64,000 bases of DNA from assembly GCF_003853645.1 (NCBI RefSeq), contig NZ_QTPO01000015.1, positions 1 through 64,000 on the forward strand, in the 5' to 3' direction. A program made the translations under genes and the position numbers. Shown here piece after piece: positions 54,923 to 64,000 of this stretch (its first letter is position 1; each line of letters opens with the position of its first letter). The stretch is from Burkholderia sp. Bp9143. GTDB lineage: Bacteria; Pseudomonadota; Gammaproteobacteria; Burkholderiales; Burkholderiaceae. The notes beneath the pieces are model-generated. The model saw nothing but the letters and a program-made list of their open reading frames with translations, did no database searches and was not told where the DNA came from.

Positions 54923-55522
54923 ATGCGAAAAGGCGAACAGACGCGTGCCGCGATACTCGAAGCTGCTTTGGACCTCGCCAGCCGTGACGGGCTGGAGGGG
55001 TTGACGATCGGCCTCTTGGCCGAGCGCATGCAGATGAGCAAGAGCGGTGTGTTCGCGCACTTCGGATCGCGCGAGGACCTGCAGGTCGAGGTCGTCCGCG
55101 AGTATCACCATCGTTTTGAAAACGAGGTGTTCTTTCCGAGCCTGCGCGAGCCGCGAGGCTTGCCGCGCCTTCGGGCGATGCTGGCCCGCTGGACGGAGAA
55201 GCGCATCCAGGAGGTGACGACCGGATGCATCTACATCAGCGGTGCGGTCGAGTACGACGACCGGCCCGACAGCCCCGTGCGCGAGCAGTTGATCGCCAGC
55301 GTGACGGCCTGGCGTGCCGCGATGCTGCGTGCCATTTCGCAGGCGAAGGAAGAAGGCCATCTGCGTGCGGATACCGATCCGGACCTGATGCTCTTCGAAC
55401 TGTACAGCTTCACGCTCGGCCTGCATCACGACGCACGATTCCTGCATTCGCCGGATGCCGTGCGCCTCACGTGGGCCGCGCTGGAAAAGACGATCGTTTC
55501 GTATCAGAGCGAGAGCCGTTAG
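54923..55522 (+). CDS. TetR-family regulator of the beta-oxidation operon
   Basis: A 199-residue TetR-type repressor with the N-terminal helix-turn-helix GLTIGLLAERMQMSKSGVFAHFGSRE split over residues 24-50 and a C-terminal TetR_C-type domain with LFELYSFTLGLHHDARFLHSPDA. It is the first gene of a unit continuing into acyl-CoA dehydrogenase 58 bases downstream. By analogy with FadR/PsrA-type TetR regulators it probably responds to acyl-CoA and controls its own operon; that ligand is inferred from context. Confidence 0.88.
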   Translation: MRKGEQTRAAILEAALDLASRDGLEGLTIGLLAERMQMSKSGVFAHFGSREDLQVEVVREYHHRFENEVFFPSLREPRGLPRLRAMLARWTEKRIQEVTTGCIYISGAVEYDDRPDSPVREQLIASVTAWRAAMLRAISQAKEEGHLRADTDPDLMLFELYSFTLGLHHDARFLHSPDAVRLTWAALEKTIVSYQSESR

Positions 55523-55580
55523 CGGCGCGTGACCCGCCCGCCAGGAGCTCGAGCCGTTTTGCCCACCTTTGGAGAGAGTC

Positions 55581-57368
55581 ATGGGACAGTACGCCGCGCC
55601 GCTGCGCGACATGCAATTCGTGTTGCACGAGCTTCTGAATGTCGAGGCCGAGGTCAAGCAAATGCCGCGGCATGCGGACCTCGACGCCGACACGATCAAC
55701 CAGGTCCTCGAGGAGGCGGGCAAGTTCTGCTCCGAGGTGCTGTTCCCGCTGAACCAGGTCGGCGACCGCGAAGGCTGCACGTATGAAGGCGACGGCGTCG
55801 TGAAGACCCCGACCGGCTTCAAGGAAGCGTACCAGCAGTACGTCGAGGCCGGCTGGCCGGCGCTCGGCTGCGATCCGGACTACGGCGGCCAGGGCCTGCC
55901 CGCGTTCGTGAACAACGCGCTCTACGAAATGCTGAACTCGGCGAACCAGGCTTGGACGATGTATCCGGGCCTGTCGCACGGCGCGTACGAATGCCTGCAC
56001 GCGCACGGCGCGCCGGAATTGCAGCAGCAATACCTGCCGAAGCTCGTGTCGGGCGAATGGACGGGCACGATGTGCCTGACCGAGCCGCACTGCGGCACCG
56101 ACCTCGGCATCCTGCGCACCAAGGCCGAACCGAACGGCGACGGCTCGTACTCGATCAGCGGCACGAAGATCTTCATCTCGAGCGGCGAGCACGACATGTC
56201 GAAGAACATCGTCCACCTCGTGCTCGCGCGCCTGCCGGACGCGCCGCAAGGCACGAAGGGGATCTCGCTGTTCATCGTGCCCAAGTTCGTGCCGGACGCC
56301 GCGGGCGAGCCGGGCGAGCGCAACGGCATCAAGTGCGGCTCGATCGAGCACAAGATGGGCATCCACGGCAACTCGACGTGCGTGATGAACCTCGACAACG
56401 CGAAGGGCTGGATGGTCGGCGAGCCGAACAAGGGCCTCAACGCGATGTTCGTGATGATGAACGCCGCGCGTCTCGGCGTCGGCATGCAGGGCCTGGGCCT
56501 GACGGAAGTCGCGTACCAGAACTCGCTGACGTACGCGAAGGAACGCCTGCAGATGCGCTCGCTGACGGGGCCGAAGGCACCGGACAAGCCGGCCGACCCG
56601 ATCATCGTGCATCCGGACGTGCGCCGCATGCTGCTCACGCAGAAGGCCTACGCGGAAGGCGCGCGCGCCTTCACGTACTGGTCGGCGCTGCAGATCGACA
56701 AGGAGCTGTCGCACGGTGACGAAGCGGTGCGCAAGGAAGCGGCCGATCTCGTCGCGCTGCTCACGCCGATCATCAAGGCGTTCCTGACCGACAACGCGTT
56801 CGAGTCGACCAACCACGCGATGCAGATCTACGGCGGCCACGGTTTCATCTCCGAGTGGGGCATGGAGCAGTACGTGCGCGACGCGCGGATCAACATGATC
56901 TACGAAGGCACGAACTCGATCCAGTCGCTCGACCTGCTGGGCCGCAAGGTGCTCGGCGACATGGGCGCGAAGCTGAAGAAGTTCGGCAAGCTCGTCACCG
57001 AATTCGCGGAAGCCGAAGGCGTGAAGCCGGAGATGGCCGAGTTCATCAACCCGCTCGCGGACATCGGCGACAAGGTGCAGAAGCTGACGATGGAAATCGG
57101 CATGAAGGCGATGCAGAACCCGGACGAAGTCGGCGCTGCCGCCGTGCCGTACCTGCGCACTGTCGGCCATCTGGTGTTCTCGTACTTCTGGGCGCGCATG
57201 GCGCGCCTCGCCCTCGACAAGGAAGCGTCGGGCGACCCGTTCTACAAGTCGAAGCTCGCGACGGCACGCTTCTACTTCGCGCGCCTGCTGCCCGAGACGG
57301 CAGCGACGATCCGCGCCGCGCGCGCCGGTTCGAAGACGCTGATGGAAGTCGACGAATCGCTGTTCTGA
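55581..57368 (+). CDS. Acyl-CoA dehydrogenase (long 595-residue type)
   Basis: A 595-residue flavoprotein. It has the acyl-CoA dehydrogenase signatures MCLTEPHCGTDLG near residue 171 and YEGTNSIQSLDLLGRKVL near 440, where Glu is the catalytic base. A QIYGGHGFISEW block lies near 413, and a C-terminal extension reaches past residue 480. The first step of fatty acid beta-oxidation, trans-2-enoyl-CoA formation with ETF as acceptor, is expected. ATG 55581 is preferred over 55569 because GGAGAG lies about 6 bases upstream. It is followed by the multifunctional hydratase/dehydrogenase and thiolase. Confidence 0.93.
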   Translation: MGQYAAPLRDMQFVLHELLNVEAEVKQMPRHADLDADTINQVLEEAGKFCSEVLFPLNQVGDREGCTYEGDGVVKTPTGFKEAYQQYVEAGWPALGCDPDYGGQGLPAFVNNALYEMLNSANQAWTMYPGLSHGAYECLHAHGAPELQQQYLPKLVSGEWTGTMCLTEPHCGTDLGILRTKAEPNGDGSYSISGTKIFISSGEHDMSKNIVHLVLARLPDAPQGTKGISLFIVPKFVPDAAGEPGERNGIKCGSIEHKMGIHGNSTCVMNLDNAKGWMVGEPNKGLNAMFVMMNAARLGVGMQGLGLTEVAYQNSLTYAKERLQMRSLTGPKAPDKPADPIIVHPDVRRMLLTQKAYAEGARAFTYWSALQIDKELSHGDEAVRKEAADLVALLTPIIKAFLTDNAFESTNHAMQIYGGHGFISEWGMEQYVRDARINMIYEGTNSIQSLDLLGRKVLGDMGAKLKKFGKLVTEFAEAEGVKPEMAEFINPLADIGDKVQKLTMEIGMKAMQNPDEVGAAAVPYLRTVGHLVFSYFWARMARLALDKEASGDPFYKSKLATARFYFARLLPETAATIRAARAGSKTLMEVDESLF

Positions 57369-57481
57369 CGCGAGTCCGGGCGGTGCGCGCCGCGCGCCGC
57401 CCGAACGCAACGGTTCCTGGTACTCACTTCGCCGTGCAGCCCTCCCAACCCGCGCTGCACGACACTATCCGGAGACATCCC

Positions 57482-59917
57482 GTGAGCAATTTCCTGATTC
57501 GCAAGGTCGCCGTGCTGGGCGCCGGTGTGATGGGCGCGCAGATCGCCGCGCACCTCGTCAACGCGCGCGTGCCAGTGCTGCTGTTCGACCTGCCGGCCAA
57601 GGAAGGCCCGAAAAACGCGATCGCGCTGAAGGCGATCGAGAACCTGAAGAAGCTGTCGCCCGCGCCGTTCGGCGTGAAGGACGACGCGAAATACCTCGAA
57701 GCAGCGAACTACGAGGACGACATCGCGAAGCTCGCCGAGTGCGACGTCGTGATCGAGGCGATCGCCGAGCGGATGGACTGGAAGCACGACCTGTACAAGA
57801 AGGTCGCGCCGCACATCGCACCGAATGCGATCTTCGCGACCAACACGTCGGGCCTGTCGATCACGAAGCTGTCCGAAGGTTTCTCGGACGAGCTGAAGTC
57901 GCGCTTCTGCGGCGTGCACTTCTTCAACCCGCCGCGCTACATGCACCTCGTCGAACTGATCCCGACCGCGCATACGCGTCCGGAGATCCTCGACCAGCTC
58001 GAGACCTTCCTGACGAGCATCGTCGGCAAGGGTGTCGTGCGCGCGAAGGACACGCCGAACTTCATCGCGAACCGCGTCGGGATCTTCTCGATCCTCGCGG
58101 TGATTACCGAGGCCGCCAAGTTCGGCCTGCGCTTCGACGAAGTCGACGACCTGACGGGCAGCCGCCTCGGCCGCGCGAAGTCGGCGACGTTCCGCACCGC
58201 GGACGTGGTCGGCCTCGACACGATGGCGCACGTGATCAAGACGATGCAGGACAACCTTGCCGACGATCCGTTCTTCCCGGTCTACCAGACGCCTGCCGTG
58301 CTCGCCGAACTGGTGAAGCAGGGCGCGCTCGGCCAGAAGACGGGCGGCGGTTTCTACAAGAAGGAAGGCAAGGCGATCAAGGTGCTCGACGCGAAGACGG
58401 GCACCTATGTGGATTCGGGCGCGAAGGCGGACGAAACCGTCGGTCGCATCCTGAAGCGCCCGCCGGCCGAACGCCTGAAGCTGCTGCGCGAGACGGACCA
58501 TCCGCACGCGCAGTTCCTGTGGTCGATCTTCCGCGACGTGTTCCACTACATCGGCGTGCATCTCGAGTCGATCGCCGACAACGCGCGCGACGTCGACCTC
58601 GCGATCCGCTGGGGCTTCGGCTGGAACGAAGGCCCGTTCGAAGGCTGGCAGGCTGCCGGCTGGAAGCAGGTCGCCGAGTGGGTGCAGGAAGACATCGCGG
58701 CCGGCAAGGCGCTCGCGAACGTGCCGCTGCCGTCGTGGGTGCTCGAAGGCGCGGTCGCAGAGAAGGGTGGCGTGCACACGGCCGAAGGCTCGTGGGCGCC
58801 GGCGTCGCAGCGCTTCGTGCCGCGTTCGGACCTCGCCGTCTACGGCAAGCAGGTATTCCGCGCGCCGCTCGTCGGCGAAGCAGGCGCCGATCCGAAGACG
58901 TACGGCAAGACGCTGTTCGAAACCGACGCGGTGCGTGCATGGGTCGATGATCGCGCAGGCGAGGACGACGTCGTGATCGTGTCGTTCAAGTCGAAGATGA
59001 ACACGATCGGACCGAGCGTGATCGACGGCCTCGTGCAGGCGATCGAACTTGCGGAGAAGGATTACAAGGGCGTGGTGATCTGGCAGCCGACGTCGCTGAA
59101 GCTCGGCACGCCGGGCGGCCCGTTCTCGGCCGGCGCGAACCTCGAAGAGGCGATGCCCGCGTTCATGATGGGCGGCGCGAAGGGCATCGAGCCGTTCGTG
59201 AAGAAGTTCCAGGAAGGCATGCTGCGCGTGAAGTACGCGAACGTGCCGGTGGTGGCGGCCGTGTCGGGCATCGCGCTCGGCGGCGGGTGCGAGCTGATGC
59301 TGCACAGCGCGAAGCGCGTCGTGCACGTCGAGAGCTACATCGGTCTCGTCGAAGTGGGCGTCGGCCTCGTGCCGGCGGGCGGCGGCCTGAAGGAAGCGGC
59401 GCTGCGCGCGGCGGATGCGGCCACGGCCGCGAACGCGACCACCGACATCCTGAAGTTCGTCACGAAGTCGTTCGAGAACGCGGCGATGGCGAAGGTGTCG
59501 TCGTCGGCGCACGATGCGCGCGCGATGGGCTACCTGAAGCCGTCCGACACGATCATCTTCAACGTGTTCGAACTGCTCGACACCGCGAAGAAGGAAGCAC
59601 GTGCGCTGGCCGCCGTCGGCTACCGCGCACCGCTGCGCGCGAAGGACGTGCCGGTGGCAGGCCGCTCGGCGATCGCGACGATCAAGGCATCGCTCGTCAA
59701 CATGCGTGACGGCCGCTTCATCAGCGACCACGACTACCTGATCGCGAGCCGCATCGCCGAAGCCGTGTGCGGCGGCGACGTCGAAGCCGGCAGCCTCGTC
59801 GACGAGCAATGGCTGCTCGCGCTCGAGCGCCGCGCGTTCGTCGAGCTGCTCGGCACGCAGAAGACGCAGGAACGGATCATGGGCATGTTGCAGACCGGCA
59901 AGCCGGTGCGTAACTGA
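57482..59917 (+). CDS. 3-hydroxyacyl-CoA dehydrogenase/enoyl-CoA hydratase fusion
   Basis: An 811-residue bifunctional enzyme with the dehydrogenase first and hydratase last, as in Bacillus FadN, opposite to E. coli FadB. The NAD loop is VAVLGAGVMGAQIAAHL near residue 10, followed by FFNPPRYMHLVELI with the catalytic His/Asn region near 145. The C-terminal crotonase has GGPFSAGANLEEA and GIALGGGCELMLHS near residue 600, then GLVEVGVGLVPAGGG with the second acidic residue. It converts enoyl-CoA to 3-oxoacyl-CoA. GTG 57482 is supported by GGAG nine bases upstream. Thiolase follows 27 bases downstream. Confidence 0.93.
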   Translation: MSNFLIRKVAVLGAGVMGAQIAAHLVNARVPVLLFDLPAKEGPKNAIALKAIENLKKLSPAPFGVKDDAKYLEAANYEDDIAKLAECDVVIEAIAERMDWKHDLYKKVAPHIAPNAIFATNTSGLSITKLSEGFSDELKSRFCGVHFFNPPRYMHLVELIPTAHTRPEILDQLETFLTSIVGKGVVRAKDTPNFIANRVGIFSILAVITEAAKFGLRFDEVDDLTGSRLGRAKSATFRTADVVGLDTMAHVIKTMQDNLADDPFFPVYQTPAVLAELVKQGALGQKTGGGFYKKEGKAIKVLDAKTGTYVDSGAKADETVGRILKRPPAERLKLLRETDHPHAQFLWSIFRDVFHYIGVHLESIADNARDVDLAIRWGFGWNEGPFEGWQAAGWKQVAEWVQEDIAAGKALANVPLPSWVLEGAVAEKGGVHTAEGSWAPASQRFVPRSDLAVYGKQVFRAPLVGEAGADPKTYGKTLFETDAVRAWVDDRAGEDDVVIVSFKSKMNTIGPSVIDGLVQAIELAEKDYKGVVIWQPTSLKLGTPGGPFSAGANLEEAMPAFMMGGAKGIEPFVKKFQEGMLRVKYANVPVVAAVSGIALGGGCELMLHSAKRVVHVESYIGLVEVGVGLVPAGGGLKEAALRAADAATAANATTDILKFVTKSFENAAMAKVSSSAHDARAMGYLKPSDTIIFNVFELLDTAKKEARALAAVGYRAPLRAKDVPVAGRSAIATIKASLVNMRDGRFISDHDYLIASRIAEAVCGGDVEAGSLVDEQWLLALERRAFVELLGTQKTQERIMGMLQTGKPVRN

Positions 59918-59944
59918 GCGAGCGGATAAGGCAAGGAGTCTCAA

Positions 59945-61144
<1,200 letters not shown>

Positions 61145-61166
61145 GCGGAGCGGGACAGTAGCGATC

Positions 61167-61201
61167 ACGGTGCGCGAGCCACGAGCTTGCGCACCGTTTT
61201 T
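61167..61201 (+). terminator. Rho-independent terminator between thiolase and the last hydratase
   Basis: ACGGTGCGC (61167-61175) and GCGCACCGT (61189-61197) form a 9-bp stem followed by TTTTT (61197-61201). It lies 22 bases after the thiolase stop, so the hydratase gene behind it is either read at reduced level or has its own promoter. Confidence 0.85.
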
Positions 61202-61234
61202 CATTCCGGAAGAGGAAAGTCAAAGGAGACGGTT

Positions 61235-62002
61235 GTGGCCGAAATTCAAGTGGAACGCGCCGACGGCGTGATGACGATCACGATCGCGCGCCCGGCGAAG
61301 AAGAACGCGCTGACGGCGGCGATGTATCAGACGATGGCCGATGCGCTCGCCGACGCGCAGGAAGACAAGGCGATCCGCGTGATCCTGCTGCGCGGCGGCG
61401 ACGGCAACTTCACCGCGGGGAACGATCTCGAGGATTTCCTGAAGACGCCGCCGAAGGACGAGAACGCATCGGTGTTCCAGTTCCTCGCGCGGATCAGCCA
61501 GGCGACCAAGCCGATCGTGGCCGCGGTGCCGGGCATCGCGGTCGGCGTCGGCGTGACGATGCTGCTGCACTGCGATCTCGTCTACGCGGCCGACACCGCG
61601 ACGTTCTCGCTGCCGTTCGCGCAGCTCGGACTGTGCCCGGAAGCCGCATCGAGCGTGCTGCTGCCGCGCCTCGCCGGCCATCAGGTCGCCGCGGAAAAGC
61701 TGCTGCTCGGCGAAGCGTTCGACGCGCTGGAAGCGCACCGCATCGGCATCGTCAATCGCGTGCTGCCGGCCGCCGAGCTCGACGCATTCGCGGCGAGGCA
61801 GGCCGCGAAGCTCGCGGCGCTCCCGGCGTCGTCGCTGCGCGTGACGAAGGCGCTGCTGAAGGAGACGGGCGGCGTGGCGGTTGCCGCGCGGATGGCCGAG
61901 GAAGCCGGCCACTTCTCCGCGATGCTGCGCGCGCCGGAAGCGCGCGAGGCGATGACGGCGTTCTTCGAGAAGCGCAAGCCGGATTTCCGTCAGTTCGACT
62001 GA
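61235..62002 (+). CDS. Enoyl-CoA hydratase/isomerase family protein
   Basis: A 255-residue crotonase-fold protein. Oxyanion-hole residues lie in GDGNFTAGNDLEDF near residue 62-75 and PGIAVGVGVTMLLHCD near 105-120, with Glu in LGLCPEAASS. The usual second hydratase Glu is not obvious, so it could be an isomerase. GTG 61235 is preceded by AAAGGAG about seven bases upstream. It lies beyond the thiolase terminator. A perfect 10-bp hairpin (62015-62042) without T-run follows the stop. Confidence 0.87.
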   Translation: MAEIQVERADGVMTITIARPAKKNALTAAMYQTMADALADAQEDKAIRVILLRGGDGNFTAGNDLEDFLKTPPKDENASVFQFLARISQATKPIVAAVPGIAVGVGVTMLLHCDLVYAADTATFSLPFAQLGLCPEAASSVLLPRLAGHQVAAEKLLLGEAFDALEAHRIGIVNRVLPAAELDAFAARQAAKLAALPASSLRVTKALLKETGGVAVAARMAEEAGHFSAMLRAPEAREAMTAFFEKRKPDFRQFD

Positions 62003-62503
62003 CACCGGAAACAAGCGCGTCGCCGTTTCGGAGGCGACGCGCGCATCCGTGAGCCGCAGGTCGCGCGGCTTCGGTTCGTTTTTTCGGCCGATCCAGCGCT
62101 CGACGCGTCGGTTCGGACCTGCGTCGCCGCGCGTTCGCGCGGCATTCCGCGTCTTTCCGCGGCCATCCCCGAACTCGCTACGCCCGCCGGCGCCTGTCAT
62201 GGCGCGGGCGCGGCGCCGGCATGCCCTCGTTTTGCCATCGCCGCCCGTTATCCGCGGTGACTGAGCGACGCCCCTTCGTATCCGGAGCGCCCGACCCGAT
62301 GCGCCTGCAATCGTGCGAGCCGGCATCCCGACCCGCTCTCCCTGGGGGCGGTTCTCCCTCATTGGGCAAACCTTGTCCGCCGTCAAGTTGCACCGCGGCA
62401 ATTCTCCGTACAGTTCGCGCACCGCTCGCCCGGGCCGGATGCGTCGCGCGACGGCGGCGTGCGGGCCGGCGGTTCTTCTCAACGACAATCAGGCAAACAA
62501 ACA
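62003..62503. other. Non-coding gap before the cyo operon
   Basis: 501 bases without a credible gene. It contains a 10-bp inverted repeat right after the hydratase stop (GCGCGTCGCC at 62015-62024, GGCGACGCGC at 62033-62042), which may act as a terminator-like structure. A weak promoter-like pair TTGCAC (62388-62393) and TACAGT (62409-62414) with a short 15-base spacer precedes cyoA by about 90 bases. Long open frames here are only GC-rich shadows. Confidence 0.4.
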
Positions 62504-63394
62504 ATGATCGGACGAATCACCGGCGGAGCGCGTGCGGCGCCCGCCATCGCGCTGCTGGCGGGACTCGCCGGATGCAGCGACCTTCACGTGCTCGATCCGA
62601 AGGGCGCGGTGGGTGTCGCGGAGAAATCGCTGATCGCGACCGCGACGTGGGCGATGCTGATTGTCGTCGTGCCGGTGATCCTGCTCACGCTATGGTTCGC
62701 GTGGCGTTATCGCGCGTCGAACCGCAATGCCGCCTATGCGCCGAACTGGTCGCACTCGACCGCGATCGAAGTCGTGATCTGGACGGTGCCGACGCTGATC
62801 ATCCTGTTCCTCGGCATCCTCACGTGGCGGACGACCCACGAGCTCGATCCGTACAAACCGCTCGAATCGTCGGTGAAGCCGATCGATGTCGAGGTTGTCG
62901 CGCTCGACTGGAAGTGGCTGTTCATCTATCCGGAACTCGGCATCGCGTCGGTCAACCAGCTCGCGATTCCCGTCGGCACGCCGGTGAATTTCCGCATCAC
63001 GTCGGACTCGGTGATGAACTCGTTCTTCATCCCGCAGCTCGGCAGCCAGGTCTATGCGATGGCCGGCATGCAGACGCGCCTGCACCTGATTGCCGACGAG
63101 GCGGGCGACTATGCGGGCGTGTCCGCAAACTATAGCGGCCGCGGCTTCTCCGACATGAAATTCCGCACGCTCGCCGAGCCGCGCGAGCAGTTCGACGCGT
63201 GGGTGCAGAAGGTGAAGGCGTCGTCCGACCGGCTGGACATGACCGAGTACGGCACGGTTGCGCAGCCGAGCGAGAAGGCGCCCGTGCGCTACTTCTCGTC
63301 GGTCGACCCGAAGCTCTTTCACAACATCATCGCGAAGTACAACAACGGCCATGTCCTCGATCCGAAGGACGCCGCCTGCACGACGAAGGGGTAA
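62504..63394 (+). CDS. cyoA: Cytochrome bo-type ubiquinol oxidase subunit II
   Basis: A 296-residue CyoA. The signal peptide ends in lipobox LAGLAGC; two membrane helices follow ([20 protein letters not shown] and [20 protein letters not shown]). The periplasmic cupredoxin domain starts with [17 protein letters not shown]. The CuA ligand motif of cytochrome c oxidases is absent, as the [18 protein letters not shown] region carries no cysteines, which marks a quinol oxidase. ATG 62504 begins MIGRITGG. cyoB starts three bases after the stop. Confidence 0.92.
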   Translation: MIGRITGGARAAPAIALLAGLAGCSDLHVLDPKGAVGVAEKSLIATATWAMLIVVVPVILLTLWFAWRYRASNRNAAYAPNWSHSTAIEVVIWTVPTLIILFLGILTWRTTHELDPYKPLESSVKPIDVEVVALDWKWLFIYPELGIASVNQLAIPVGTPVNFRITSDSVMNSFFIPQLGSQVYAMAGMQTRLHLIADEAGDYAGVSANYSGRGFSDMKFRTLAEPREQFDAWVQKVKASSDRLDMTEYGTVAQPSEKAPVRYFSSVDPKLFHNIIAKYNNGHVLDPKDAACTTKG

Positions 63395-63397
63395 CGC

Positions 63398-64000
63398 ATG
63401 TTCGGCAAACTGACACTTTCGGCGATCCCGTTCGATCAGCCCATCATCATGGGGGCGAGTGCCTTCATGGGGCTCGTCGTGCTGGGCATCGTCGCCGCGC
63501 TGACGGTCACCGGCAGGTGGAAATGGCTGTGGAGCGAATGGCTGACGTCCGTCGATCACAAGAAGATCGGCGTGATGTACCTGGTCGTCGCGGTGCTGAT
63601 GCTGCTGCGCGGCTTTGCCGACGCCGTGATGATGCGGCTGCAGCTCGCGCTCGCTTACAACGGCCCCGGCTACCTGCCGCCGCATCATTACGACCAGGTC
63701 TTTACCGCGCACGGCGTGATCATGATCTTCTTCATGGCGATGGCGCTGCTGGTCGCGTTCTTCAACCTGATCGTGCCGCTGCAGATCGGCGCGCGCGACG
63801 TCGCGTTCCCGTTCCTGAACTCGCTCTCCTTCTGGATGACGGCGGTTGCAGCGATCCTGATGAACGTTTCGCTTGTGATCGGCGAATTCGCGCAGACGGG
63901 CTGGCTCGCGTATCCGCCGTTGTCGGAGCTGCAGTTCAGCCCGGGTGTCGGGGTCGATTACTACCTGTGGGCGCTGCAGATTTCGGGCGTCGGTACGCTG
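63398..64000 (+). CDS. cyoB: Cytochrome bo-type ubiquinol oxidase subunit I, N-terminal part
   Basis: 201 codons of CyoB are visible before the window ends. [16 protein letters not shown] is the typical start, [12 protein letters not shown] follows near residue 50, then the heme-binding helix with His in [13 protein letters not shown] near residue 106, and ending in [14 protein letters not shown]. It is the catalytic subunit with heme b, heme o and CuB, reducing oxygen and pumping protons in the inner membrane. Only helices 1-5 or so are in the window; the rest of the operon lies beyond. Confidence 0.93.
   Translation, partial: MFGKLTLSAIPFDQPIIMGASAFMGLVVLGIVAALTVTGRWKWLWSEWLTSVDHKKIGVMYLVVAVLMLLRGFADAVMMRLQLALAYNGPGYLPPHHYDQVFTAHGVIMIFFMAMALLVAFFNLIVPLQIGARDVAFPFLNSLSFWMTAVAAILMNVSLVIGEFAQTGWLAYPPLSELQFSPGVGVDYYLWALQISGVGTL

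Overview
The window is 64 kb of GC-rich chromosome, almost certainly from a Burkholderia species, most like the Burkholderia cepacia complex. The reasons are the GC-rich codon usage, the gene families present (PhaAB, lactate-utilisation LutABC with LldP, the UbiE/UbiJ/UbiB block, long QueF, cyo oxidase) and the betaproteobacterial gene order around ubiE-aspS-nudB. It carries no rRNA, tRNA, CRISPR array or recognisable insertion sequence.

Layout. (1) 1-1447: the end of a thiolase, a PhaB-type acetoacetyl-CoA reductase and a small membrane protein. (2) 1528-15927: a pigment locus of the aryl polyene/xanthomonadin type. Ten minus-strand genes, mostly overlapping by 1-4 bases, encode a membrane protein, an AMP-ligase fused to a hot-dog dehydratase, an LpxL-like acyltransferase, a LolA-like carrier, an MMPL exporter, a polysaccharide deacetylase, a ketosynthase, its chain-length-factor partner, a second dehydratase and a small secreted protein. 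Divergent from them are an acyl carrier protein, a FabG-type reductase, a chorismatase of the XanB2 type that could supply the hydroxybenzoate head group, and a glycosyltransferase. (3) 16078-16839: an M48 lipoprotein protease, closed by a strong terminator. (4) 16954-22521: lactate utilisation (lutA-lutC-lutB-lldP) with a divergent GntR/LldR regulator flanked by two LldR-like operator sites. (5) 22757-31025: accessory genes, namely a ClsC-type phospholipase D, a class II aldolase, a possible minus-strand small RNA, a CHRD protein, an HSL-type esterase, an EcsC protein, an MFS exporter with its MarR regulator, and a DJ-1/PfpI protein. (6) 31191-35520: a D-amino-acid module (D-amino-acid dehydratase, RpiR regulator, D-aminoacylase, RidA).

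(7) 35600-36953: an AT-richer islet holding a zinc amidase overlapping a small secreted protein, arranged like a toxin/effector-immunity pair. (8) 37020-43975: queF, ilvA and a 1339-residue fused flavin/iron-sulfur dehydrogenase. (9) 44063-54723: a housekeeping block of HIT, DUF971, ubiE, Tim44-like, ubiJ, ubiB, a thiol-methyltransferase-like protein, FmdB-like, DUF502, aspS, nudB and clsB. (10) 54923-62002: a TetR-controlled fatty-acid beta-oxidation operon (acyl-CoA dehydrogenase, fused hydroxyacyl-CoA dehydrogenase/hydratase, thiolase, then a further hydratase beyond a terminator). (11) 62504-64000: start of a cytochrome bo-type quinol oxidase operon (cyoA, partial cyoB).

The most interesting parts are the chorismatase-linked polyene locus with its fused ligase-dehydratase, and the low-GC amidase/secreted-protein pair. 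All assignments were made by reading motifs by eye; no database search was run.
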